Translations under genes and position numbers: made by a program
In this document: piece by piece, positions 56,707-64,000 of the stretch
Layout of the letters: every line of letters begins with the position of its first letter
Position numbering within the stretch: the first letter of the stretch is position 1
Notes under the pieces: model-generated
What the model saw: the letters and a program-made list of their open reading frames with translations, nothing else
Database searches by the model: none
What the model was told of the DNA's origin: nothing
Assembly (NCBI GenBank): GCA_019116345.1
Contig: DXBV01000025.1
Location: forward strand, 30,598 to 94,597
Length of the DNA stretch: 64,000 bases
Source of the DNA: Candidatus Allofournierella merdipullorum
Lineage (GTDB): Bacteria; Bacillota; Clostridia; Oscillospirales; Ruminococcaceae
Direction: 5' to 3'

Positions 56707-58320
56707 ATGAAAAAAAGCAAACGCTTCATCGCTTCTCTGCTCGCCCTTCAGATGGCGGTCGGCCTTCTTCTTTCCGGCTGCGGAGCCGCGCCTTCCAACT
56801 CTTCTTCCGGCGCGAATAAGGTCGCTATGAACGAGGAAGGATTGCCCATCGTGGACGAAAAGGTCACTTTCCACATGGTGGCCCCCATCGATCCGGCTCA
56901 GGCGCCTTTCGAGGAAATGGCGTTTTTCAAAGAGCTGGAAGAGCGCACCAATGTCCACATCGAGTGGGAACTGATTCCCTCCGCCGACTTCGCTCAGAAA
57001 AAGAACCTAATTCTGGCTGGCAAGGATTATCCTGACGCTTTCTTCATGGGCATCGATGAAAACGACATCGAGCGTTATGCTCCCCAGGGCGTTTTTCTTG
57101 AAATGGATGACCTGATCGCCCAGTATTGCCCGCGCCTGACAAAGATTTTTGAGGATTATCCCATCTACAAATCCGTGTGCACCGCCACCAACGGCAAGGT
57201 CTATGGTCTGGCCAATGCGAACGCCGGCTCTCACTTCTATAACGTAGATCAGATGTTCATCAACAAAGCATGGCTGGACAAGCTCGGCCTGCCGATTCCC
57301 GAGACCACTGACGATCTGTACAATACTCTGAAGGCCTTCAAAACCCAGGATCCCAATGGAAACGGCTTGAATGACGAGATTCCCTTCTCGTTCATCTTCA
57401 ATCACCAGATTAACAGCATCCACTCCCTTTTCGGCTCCTTCGGCCGTCCGGACTTCACCCGTGCAAACGATGTTTGCAGTCATTTTGTCGTAGAGGACGG
57501 CAAGGTAGTATTCACTGCCGACAAACCCGAATTTAAGGCCGCGGTAGAATTCTATCACAAATTCTTTGAAGAAGGCCTGTTTGACGCCGAAGGTTTCACT
57601 CAGGATGCGAAGCAGTACCGCGCCAAGGGCGTGACCGAGGACGAAACGCTGGGCAGCTTCATGGCGTTCACCGCTCTGGAGATCGTCGGCCCCGACCGTG
57701 TGGATGATTATGTTCCCCTTGGCCCGCTGAAGGGGCCGGACGGCGATCAGTCCTGGATCAGCTTTGAACGCATCAACGGTGGTGTGCGCGGTCCTACGTT
57801 TGCTATCACCAAAAACTGCGAAAACCCTGAGATCCTGATGCGCTGGATCGATGAATTCTATGATGTGAAGACCTCCATCGAAGCAAACTTTGGTCCTGTT
57901 CGCGAGACTGCCGACGGTAAATACGAGACCACCGAGCCCGAAGGCATGACCCTTGACGAATACCGCTTCAAGGAATGCCCCATGTGGGCCCCCTCCGCCG
58001 TGTTTGAGGATTACTATGGCAAGTACATCGAGCCCACCGCGCCCGACAAACTGAAAGCCGACATCCGCGAGGAGTATTATCAGGACTATCAGGTTCCTTC
58101 CATGCCGTTTATCACCTGGACGCAGGAAGAAGCCGCCTGGAACGCTTCCACCGGCACCGACATCATGAACTATGTCAACGACAACCTGGCCAAGTGGCTG
58201 CTGAACGGTGGCATTGAGGAAGAATGGGACGATTATGTTGCTCAGCTCAACGCCATGGGCCTTGAACAGCACATTCAGGTAATGCAGACCGCCTATGACC
58301 GGCAAATGAGCGTTTCCTGA
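56707..58320 (+). CDS. ABC solute-binding lipoprotein (LplA-like)
   Basis: 537 aa. The ATG at 56707 (MKKSKRF) follows AAAGGAGG. Lipobox LSGCG (C at about 25), then a short Ser/Asn tether. DEKVTFHMVAPIDPAQAPFEEMAFFKELEERTNVHIEWELIP and AGKDYPDAFFMG are the LplA-class pattern, with an EF-type DPNGNGLNDEIPFS loop. The large size fits oligosaccharide binding. It is the last transport gene before a terminator. Codon use is less C-ending than in the GC-rich genes to the left. Confidence 0.92.
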   Translation: MKKSKRFIASLLALQMAVGLLLSGCGAAPSNSSSGANKVAMNEEGLPIVDEKVTFHMVAPIDPAQAPFEEMAFFKELEERTNVHIEWELIPSADFAQKKNLILAGKDYPDAFFMGIDENDIERYAPQGVFLEMDDLIAQYCPRLTKIFEDYPIYKSVCTATNGKVYGLANANAGSHFYNVDQMFINKAWLDKLGLPIPETTDDLYNTLKAFKTQDPNGNGLNDEIPFSFIFNHQINSIHSLFGSFGRPDFTRANDVCSHFVVEDGKVVFTADKPEFKAAVEFYHKFFEEGLFDAEGFTQDAKQYRAKGVTEDETLGSFMAFTALEIVGPDRVDDYVPLGPLKGPDGDQSWISFERINGGVRGPTFAITKNCENPEILMRWIDEFYDVKTSIEANFGPVRETADGKYETTEPEGMTLDEYRFKECPMWAPSAVFEDYYGKYIEPTAPDKLKADIREEYYQDYQVPSMPFITWTQEEAAWNASTGTDIMNYVNDNLAKWLLNGGIEEEWDDYVAQLNAMGLEQHIQVMQTAYDRQMSVS

Positions 58321-58329
58321 CACAAGCAG

Positions 58330-58368
58330 ATATGGCTGGATAACGTTTGGCTATCCAGCCATATTTTA
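58330..58368 (+). terminator. Terminator after the binding protein gene
   Basis: A perfect 13-bp stem (ATATGGCTGGATA with TATCCAGCCATAT) around 9 nt is followed by TTTATA. The next two genes have only a 90-base gap after it, so read-through is possible. Confidence 0.85.
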
Positions 58369-58459
58369 TAACGCAGGCGAATTTGTGCCGCAGCGCAGGG
58401 AAGATTCCCGATCCGCTGCGGCACAAGCCGCCCCGTCGATTCAGGAGGACGATCCTATT

Positions 58460-59602
58460 ATGCTTCCCTTTATCAATGTTTACGATCTCGGAGCCGTTGG
58501 AAACGGCTGTGCCGATGACACCGACGCGTTCAAGAAAGCTCTTTCCACTGCCGAAAAGACCGGGCAAACGATCTATCTTGCGCCGGGAACGTTCCGCGTC
58601 GGGGAACTTGAGGTCCCGCCTCAAGTGTGCATAAAAGCCGACAAAACCTGGGGCTTTCGCCAACCTCACATCGGAAAAACCGTTCTGGTGCAGCGGGACG
58701 AAAAGCAAAACTGCGTGCTCAACGTAACCCACGCGACCGGTTCCACGCTCTGCGGCTTCTCCGTCTATGGAAACGATATCCCCGGCGGCTGCAGCGGGAT
58801 CCGTTCCGATGTGATCAAGGAAAAACCCGAGGATGTGATGTGGATCGATACCTGCCGTGTCAGCAACTTCACCGGCTGCGCGCTGGACATCTCGCGGGCT
58901 TTTTGCATCTCCATCCGTCACAGTATGCTTGCTTTCTGCGAAGGCGACGGGTTGCGCTTCCATGGCTGGGACGCCTTTCTGAACGACAATTTCTTCTCCT
59001 TCAACAGAGGGTGGGGCTTTGCGGTAAAAGGCGAAGGCGCTTCCATCACCTTCCTGGGTAACCGGGTAGAGTGGAACACAACAGGCGGCATTTCCATCCC
59101 GGTAGGCAGCCACTACCAACTGGTGGGGAATTACATCGACCGTTCCGGCGGCCCGGCTCTGGCAATCGGCCCGGCAGATGAAACCCAGTCTCCGGTGCAC
59201 ACCGTCGCCTGCACCGGCAACATCTTCTATCGAAGCGGGCGCGACACCGATGAACCGGTGAGCCAGGTCCTGCTGCAAAACTGCGCCGGCATCAGTTTCA
59301 CCGGCAATGTGATCTGCTGCGGATCCGACGACAGGCTCCTTGGCCGGGTGACCCCTGACTATGGCATCACCGTGCGCAATTTGTGCAACAGTGTCGTTTC
59401 TCAAAATACGCTTTATGCCGGTGCTGTAGTTCAGTGCGTAAATGATCTGGGCGGGCATTTCAACACCGACGTTTCTCACAATCCCGGAGTTGCGCTGAAT
59501 TCCGAGGATCTGCAGGAGAAAACTTTCCTGAACAGAAGCCATCGCAGGCTGCTGGATGTGAAAGAGCGCTATGAAAACTGGAAGGGAGATGCAGGGCAAT
59601 GA
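58460..59602 (+). CDS. Right-handed beta-helix protein (pectate lyase-like)
   Basis: 380 aa. The ATG at 58460 (MLPFINVYDLGAVGNG) has AGGAGG 11 bases upstream. The start DLGAVGNGCADDTDAFKKAL is the classic N-terminal pattern of pectate-lyase-3/GH28-type beta-helix enzymes. The rest is a run of short repeated strands (CSGIRSDVI, CRVSNFTGCALDIS, NRVEWNTTGGISIP, NYIDRSGGPALAIG). No signal peptide, so an intracellular lyase, hydrolase or isomerase acting on the imported sugar is inferred. It overlaps the DUF4838 gene (ATGA). Catalytic residues cannot be fixed by eye. Confidence 0.75.
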   Translation: MLPFINVYDLGAVGNGCADDTDAFKKALSTAEKTGQTIYLAPGTFRVGELEVPPQVCIKADKTWGFRQPHIGKTVLVQRDEKQNCVLNVTHATGSTLCGFSVYGNDIPGGCSGIRSDVIKEKPEDVMWIDTCRVSNFTGCALDISRAFCISIRHSMLAFCEGDGLRFHGWDAFLNDNFFSFNRGWGFAVKGEGASITFLGNRVEWNTTGGISIPVGSHYQLVGNYIDRSGGPALAIGPADETQSPVHTVACTGNIFYRSGRDTDEPVSQVLLQNCAGISFTGNVICCGSDDRLLGRVTPDYGITVRNLCNSVVSQNTLYAGAVVQCVNDLGGHFNTDVSHNPGVALNSEDLQEKTFLNRSHRRLLDVKERYENWKGDAGQ

Positions 59603-61521
59603 TGCATTTTGAAGCAATTCCTTACGGCAGCGACCCCATCATTCAGTTCGCCGCGGACGAGTTTGTCCGTTACATGCAAATGCCGAAAACCGACTTTTTG
59701 ATGACAAGAGGCAAATGTCAGTTCGGCAGGCCCCGTTCTCAGTTCCAATACTGCATCGGCCTGATCAGCGACCTTGCTCCTCAGGCCCAGATTCAGGTGG
59801 AAGATCCCACCCTCGACGATGGGATATACATCGATGCGTGGAACGGCAGCGCCGTGATCGCCGGCACAAATCCCCGCAGCACACTGATCGCCGTTTACCG
59901 TTTTCTGCACGAACTTGGTTTCCGGTGGCTGCGTCCCGGAGAGGATGGCGTGTTCGTGCCGGAGTGCGTCTGGCAAGTCAACATGCTGGTTCAGGTGCAG
60001 GAAACTGCCGCCCATCGGCATCGCGGCGTCTGCATCGAGGGCGCTTCTTCCGTGGAGAACCTCGTCGACATGATCGACTGGCTGCCGAAAATCGGCTGCA
60101 ACTCCTATTTCTTACAATTTGAAGACGCCACCGTTTTTCTGAATCGCTGGTATGCTCACACCAACAACCCCTACCTTTCCGCTGCTCCCAAAAGCCCTGA
60201 GCAGACCAAAGACATGACCGAAAGCATCATCAGAGAAATCAAAAAGCGGGGACTTCTGCTCCATGCCATGGGGCATGGGTGGACCACCAAGTGCCTGGGC
60301 CTGCAGGACAATGGCTGGGAAAAGGCCAACAGCAGCCAACAGATCGACTGGATGCTGGCACAGGTAAACGGAAAGCGCGAACTGTTCGGCGGTGTTCCCA
60401 CCAACACAAATCTGTGTTATTCTTCGGCACAGGTACGCGACCGCTTCGCCGACATCGTGGTGGATTATGCCGCCCGGCACCCGGATGTGGATTATCTCCA
60501 TGTCTGGCTGGCAGACACCTACAACAATCAATGTGAATGCGAGCAGTGCCGGACACTCACGCCCTCCGATTGGTATATCCGCATACTCAATCAAATCGAC
60601 CAGATGCTGGAAGCGCGGCATCTGCCCACGCGGATCGTTTTGCTGGCCTATCAGGAGCTTTTATGGCCGCCTCAGGCCGAACGTCTGAGCAACCCGGACC
60701 GCTTCGTGCTGATGTTTGCTCCCATCAGCCGGTCCTTTGAAAAGAGCTGCCTCCAAATGGGGGATCTGCCCTCTATTCCGCCTTACCGCCGCAATCAAAT
60801 CTCACTGCCCGAAGGGCTGGAAGAAAACGTGGCCTTTTTGCGGGAATGGAAAAAAGTTTTTTCGGGTGATTCCTTCGATTACGACTATCATCTTGGACGC
60901 GCCCATTATGGTGACCCCGGCTATTCGAAAATCTCTTCGGTGCTAGCCGAGGATGTCCGTTGTTTGAAAAAGCTCGGGCTCAACGGCCTTCTTTTGTGTC
61001 AGGAACAGCGAATCTGTTTCCCCACCGCATTGCCCAATTACATGTGCGGCCAGCTTCTTTGGAACACCGGCCTGGATCCAGATCAAATCGCGCAGGATTA
61101 CTACCGCCACTGCTTTGGAAGTTCGTGGAGAGCCTGCCGCCGCTATCTGGAGACTGTTTCTTCCGCTTTCGACATGGACTTCTGGAATGGCAAGAGCTGT
61201 GTGGACAAAGCGCAGGCGCTGGAAAAGCTCGATGCCTTTCTGGAAGAATTCCCCTCTTTGGCAAAGCAAGCGCTCGCCACTGAGCCTTCAGAGCAAAAGT
61301 GCCAGACCTGTTCCCACGAGATTCTCAAAGCGCACAGGGAATATGTGGCACTGTTTGCAAAAGCCATCCACTGCAAGCTGCTCGGTCAGGACGCCGAAGC
61401 CGACGCCGCCTGGAAAGACTTCACCGATTACATTTGCCGAATGGAAGAGTCTCTGCAGCCCTGGCTGGACGTGTACCGCGTCATTGAGATTGGTGAAAAC
61501 TACACTGATTTCCGGCGCTGA
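59599..61521 (+). CDS. DUF4838-type glycoside-hydrolase-like protein
   Basis: 640 aa, no signal peptide. Residues about 1-130 form an alpha/beta domain like that preceding GH20/GH67-type barrels (YGSDPIIQFAADEFVRYM; ELGFRWLRPGEDGVFVP). The barrel carries HRGVCIEGASSVENLVDMIDWLPKIGCN, HAMGHGWTTKCLG and the DUF4838 signature HVWLADTYNNQCECEQCRTLTPSDWYIRILNQID. The last 200 residues are helical. DUF4838 proteins are predicted alpha-glucuronidase- or hexosaminidase-like. It forms the last gene of the operon, with a terminator after. Confidence 0.8.
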   Translation: MMHFEAIPYGSDPIIQFAADEFVRYMQMPKTDFLMTRGKCQFGRPRSQFQYCIGLISDLAPQAQIQVEDPTLDDGIYIDAWNGSAVIAGTNPRSTLIAVYRFLHELGFRWLRPGEDGVFVPECVWQVNMLVQVQETAAHRHRGVCIEGASSVENLVDMIDWLPKIGCNSYFLQFEDATVFLNRWYAHTNNPYLSAAPKSPEQTKDMTESIIREIKKRGLLLHAMGHGWTTKCLGLQDNGWEKANSSQQIDWMLAQVNGKRELFGGVPTNTNLCYSSAQVRDRFADIVVDYAARHPDVDYLHVWLADTYNNQCECEQCRTLTPSDWYIRILNQIDQMLEARHLPTRIVLLAYQELLWPPQAERLSNPDRFVLMFAPISRSFEKSCLQMGDLPSIPPYRRNQISLPEGLEENVAFLREWKKVFSGDSFDYDYHLGRAHYGDPGYSKISSVLAEDVRCLKKLGLNGLLLCQEQRICFPTALPNYMCGQLLWNTGLDPDQIAQDYYRHCFGSSWRACRRYLETVSSAFDMDFWNGKSCVDKAQALEKLDAFLEEFPSLAKQALATEPSEQKCQTCSHEILKAHREYVALFAKAIHCKLLGQDAEADAAWKDFTDYICRMEESLQPWLDVYRVIEIGENYTDFRR

Positions 61522-61620
61522 CATAGCTTTTCAACAATCCTCCCCTGTAATCGCATGCAAAGCGGCTTGGTGCTTCTCACGTCTTTGCTGCCGCACCGAA
61601 ACATCAGAGTTTGCCCAAAA

Positions 61621-61635
61621 GAGGTTGTTGCAAAA
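61621..61635. mobile_element. Possible insertion-sequence end
   Basis: GAGGTTGTTGCAAAA resembles the terminal repeat found on several clostridial IS families (GAGGCTGTTGCAAAA). No transposase and no partner end is seen within the window, so it can only be a remnant. Confidence 0.35.
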
Positions 61636-61648
61636 TAGCCCAAAATAA

Positions 61649-61694
61649 AAAAATGAGATAGACTTTCCCAAAAGGGATTGACTATCTCATTTTT
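61649..61694. terminator. Hairpin terminator after the DUF4838 gene
   Basis: AAAAATGAGATAG and CTATCTCATTTTT are perfect complements around a 20-nt loop that itself pairs (CCC/GGG). T runs lie on both strands. Confidence 0.8.
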
Positions 61695-61700
61695 GTTGTA

Positions 61701-62120
61701 TCACAAACTGTATCTTTCGGAGGCTTTGGGACGATGAATATGTGCCTGCCTGGCAGTTGCTGCCCACCAGAGCAAAGCCCAACCACATTTCCCTGTATCA
61801 GCATTATCTGGAACGTTGTGAGGCTTTGGGTATTCCGGGCGCGGAGCAGGCGGTGGCCCGGCAGATCGTGGTGGACTGTCTGCTTGTGAACGAGGACCGA
61901 CACCTGGGCAACTTCGGTGCAGTGCGACGGACGGACGCGCTGGAGTACACCGAGCCGGCACCGCTGTTCGACATCGGTTCGTCCCTCTGGTTCAGAGTAG
62001 CTGCGGCTGGTATCGGATCTCCGTTGCCTGGACGAAAGTAAGCTGGAGGGCCTCGGGGACATCGTGCGGGCGCTGGAGCAACGCGCACTGCTGCTTCGCG
62101 AGCGGATATGCAGCCGGTAG
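61701..62120 (+). pseudogene. HipA-like kinase C-terminal remnant
   Basis: A frame without a proper start reads FRRLWDDEYVPAWQ, then ISLYQHYLERCEALGI, VDCLLVNEDRHLGNFGAV and PLFDIGSSLWF. N-E-D-R-H-L-G-N-F-G is the HipA-type kinase catalytic loop and D-I-G-S-S-L-W the metal-binding loop. After about 61990 the frame is broken; another frame continues LRLVSDLRCLDESKLEGLGD to a TAG at 62120, restoring the expected helical end. The N-terminus is missing and the gene is inactive. It is debris at the island's right end. Confidence 0.7.
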
Positions 62121-62204
62121 GCCAAACTGGCGATGGGCCGCAGTGCTGGATGTGCTGTCGATACAATATTTGAACCCAAACGACACTGTTGATATTTGCG
62201 GTGC

Positions 62205-62223
62205 TTTCGAGTCCTGTGCCGAA
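62205..62223. repeat. Attachment-site-like direct repeat, copy 2
   Basis: Identical 19 bases to 49126-49144. Flanking bases on the left differ and carry no tRNA sequence, so this is an internal element boundary rather than a second tRNA fragment. Confidence 0.75.
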
Positions 62224-62365
62224 AAGGATTTCCCGGAAAAGGGCAGGTCAAAACTGGTCAGTTTGTCCCCGGATTTTCGGCGGTGTCAAGCCGTTTTCGA
62301 GGGCCAAAGCCCGAAAAATGGCTATAGTACAAATCAAACCGGCATCCCTCGTTTTGGCCTCGTTT

Positions 62366-62483
62366 GGCAAGATTTTCTGGAAAATGCAAGATTTCATGCA
62401 AGATAATTGAGGGCTGATATTCCGGATGAACACTGGATTTTCGCCCCGCTGCCGGAAAACGGAATTCGCCAAATGCAAGATTT
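62366..62483. repeat. Four TGCAAGAT-type boxes, copy 2
   Basis: GGCAAGATTT (62366), TGCAAGATTT (62385), TGCAAGATAA (62397) and TGCAAGATTT (62474), matching the arrangement in the first module. Confidence 0.65.
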
Positions 62484-62590
62484 CAGGTCGATTTTGTGTA
62501 GTATCTTTCCAAGTTTCAACAATTTGTATAGTTCTGGTGAAAAACACAGTGGTTCTCCGGGTCCCGATTCAAAACAAAGGAGAACCCAAA

Positions 62591-63219
62591 ATGAAGAAAA
62601 GCCATCTCTTTCAGGACACTCTGGAGCGGGAAATTCAGGACCTGCTGGCCCCTTATCCCGACCCCATGGGGCGCACCGACTTCCGCAAAGCCTGCCGCAT
62701 CGGCACCCGCACCTCGATTTACCTGCTGCAGAGCGGCCTGGTGCCCTGCGAGAACACCGGCAAACAGACCCGCTGCTACAAGATCGCCAAGGCGGACGTG
62801 GCCAACTACCTGCGCCGCCGCCTGGCCGAGCCGGCCTACTACACCCCGCCCAGCGGCTGGTACAAGAACTACCCGAACCACAAGCCCCCGGCCTTCAGCC
62901 TGAACGGCGCGCTCCTGCTCACCGATGCCACCCGCCAGCGCGTGTGCGCCGATGGTACGAGAACCTGCTGACCCGCCAGCCTGACGTGCTGGACGCCCAC
63001 CAGATCGCCCAGGTCACAGGCTATGCCTCCCGCACCGTTAGCCGCTGGTGTACCGAAGGAAGGTTAAAGGCGTTCCCGTATCAACACACTTATAAGGTGC
63101 CCAAGGAGTGGCTGCTGGAGTTCCTCACCTCCGAGGACTACAACAGCATCACCCGGAAAAGCAGGGAGCACTACGCTATGATCGCGGCGGTGACACCGAA
63201 GCCAAGGAAGAAACCGTGA
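62591..63219 (+). pseudogene. Frameshifted tandem helix-turn-helix protein (island module copy 2)
   Basis: It starts MKKSHLFQDTLEREIQDLL with an AAAGGAG site and follows copy 1 almost residue for residue to TDATRQRV. Two extra bases near 62945 then switch frame: the starting frame stops at 62971 (CADGTRTC), while the +2 frame carries on RRWYENLLTRQPDVLDAHQI through YKVPKEWLLEFL to 63219. The second helix-turn-helix is therefore separated. It may be a true pseudogene or a sequencing error; nothing suggests programmed frameshifting. Confidence 0.75.
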
Positions 63220-63399
63220 TTCGTACCTTGGGGAACTGCCTCTTTCCCGCCTGATTTTAAGTGTCGCCTGCCGGCGGACTTTGCGCCGGTTTTGGAACAA
63301 AAACGCCATGTGCGGCTTTTATTCCACAGCTGTGTTAAAGGGCAAAATCGTTTTGCCAACGATGTTGACCTCCTTTTCCCTCCCATGTTACACTCAGGC

Positions 63400-63482
63400 A
63401 AGAAACCTCCTAAGCCGCACCGAAAGGTGCCTGTGCGCCGCCGTTGGCGGAAGTGCCCTTATGGCTGGGAGGTTTCTTTTTT
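63400..63482 (+). ncRNA. Candidate structured RNA with terminator-like closing stem
   Basis: AAGAAACCTCC (63400-63410) pairs perfectly with GGAGGTTTCTT (63468-63478), extended inside by AGCC/GGCT. Within are two hairpins: GCACC-GAAA-GGTGC (63417-63430), closed by a GNRA tetraloop, and CCGCC-GTT-GGCGG (63438-63450). The 3' arm runs into six T (63477-63482). A multi-branched fold ending in a T run suggests a small RNA or leader attenuator. It is not one of the riboswitch classes I recognise. No gene follows clearly. Confidence 0.5.
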
Positions 63483-64000
63483 GTGTCTTCCCATGCCATA
63501 AATCGTTTTCACCCACAGATGTTCCAGCGCTCTCGTGTGTTATCATGCAAATCCAAGACCTAAGTTCTCGCCGGATAACGCTCAAACTTCAGATGAAGGC
63601 CGCCTTTTACTGTGTTCCCACGGGCCCCTTATCCGCGATATGGAATTTATTTAATTTAATTCCATTATTCCATAGCACGGACACTGTTCTGCTTCCGGTC
63701 CTGGTTTGCTTCTGCTTTTGGTTTTCCATGTGTCTAAAGCGCAGGACATCTATGAGTGAGCGATTACCCGGCAGCGCAATTCGTCCTATGATCATAAACT
63801 GTATCTTTATCCTTGCAAGACTTTGGGGCGGCGGATGCGCTAGACACTCGTCGCACGGTCATCTGCTGGTATACCATGGAAAGGTCTCAAAATCACCTGC
63901 AAGAGCAAGGTGTAACATGCCATGATTTCAGCGATGGCGTCAAAGCCCAGGTAGTCCAAGGAACCCCCTGAGAGACTGTAAAAACCACACTAAGGATGCA
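63483..64000. other. Right-end region without recognised genes
   Basis: No convincing coding frame: the longest (63281-63925, plus) runs through the structured RNA, and its codon use and sequence look random. The stretch AAACTGTATCTTT at about 63797 repeats a phrase also present near 61701, hinting at shared mobile debris. Nothing else is recognised. Confidence 0.5.

Noticed and set aside
61682..62251. Minus-strand frame over the HipA-like remnant
   Set aside because: No motifs, while the plus strand keeps the HipA catalytic and metal loops.
63281..63925. 214-aa plus-strand frame at the right end
   Set aside because: It runs through the hairpin-rich RNA and a T run, with no ribosome site or recognisable domain.

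Overview
The window looks like chromosomal DNA of a GC-rich, low-motility-type gut Firmicute, most likely a Clostridia/Oscillospiraceae relative. The evidence is strong AGGAGG Shine-Dalgarno sites, TTGACA/TATAAT promoters, many lipoprotein-type ABC solute-binding proteins, YesM/YesN and AraC regulators, anaerobic sulfatase maturation and glycan phosphorolysis. The species cannot be fixed from sequence alone. Most of the window is very GC-rich; about 50.2-61.5 kb is visibly less so and carries island boundaries.

Region 1 (1-6.7 kb) holds unusual proteins: a HEPN-like protein that runs off the left edge, a membrane protein with a Sel1-like cytoplasmic part and two beta-sandwich-like repeats, a Big2-like lipoprotein, and a two-gene operon pairing a distant CARF/DxTHG-like protein with a sigma-70-like protein.

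Region 2 (6.7-20.2 kb) is a Gram-positive Pel-type exopolysaccharide locus. A c-di-GMP-I riboswitch with an overlapping terminator precedes pelD, pelE, a pelA-type deacetylase gene (DUF2194), pelF and pelG. These continue with overlapping or short junctions into CotH-kinase, VTC-domain and DUF4956 genes. The PelD protein is a three-part fusion (HD-GYP, SDR-like, PelD), so one locus appears to combine c-di-GMP-dependent transcription control, hydrolysis and sensing. A DUF4832-type extracytoplasmic glycosidase-like gene lies just upstream.

Region 3 (20.2-23.7 kb) is a TetR regulator with an FAD-dependent CrtI-like oxidoreductase and a ferredoxin-reductase/2Fe-2S protein.

Region 4 (23.7-47.4 kb) is glycan foraging. 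An LplABC-type ABC system and DUF4091 protein are divergent from a YesN/YesM two-component system with a second DUF4091 protein. Next comes a run of signal-peptide-free sulfatases, a GH112 galactosyl-N-acetylhexosamine phosphorylase and a sugar ABC transporter, with a third sulfatase, its anaerobic maturase and an AraC regulator. The set fits import of sulfated host oligosaccharides (mucin-like) with desulfation and phosphorolysis inside the cell. A C69 dipeptidase follows.

Region 5 (49.1-64 kb) is a genomic island. It starts at a 3' fragment of tRNA-Ser(CGA) and is bounded by a 19-bp direct repeat at 49126 and 62205. Each repeat is followed by the same roughly 1-kb module: four TGCAAGAT-type boxes and a tandem-HTH gene, intact in the first copy and frameshifted in the second. 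The cargo is a GntR-controlled, divergently transcribed sugar pathway: SDR, DeoC-like aldolase, AlsK-like ROK kinase, cupin phosphoglucose isomerase, LplABC transporter, beta-helix protein and DUF4838 protein. The ends hold debris (HipA-like remnant, a possible IS end) and, after the second module, a compact structured RNA candidate. No integrase or CRISPR array is seen.
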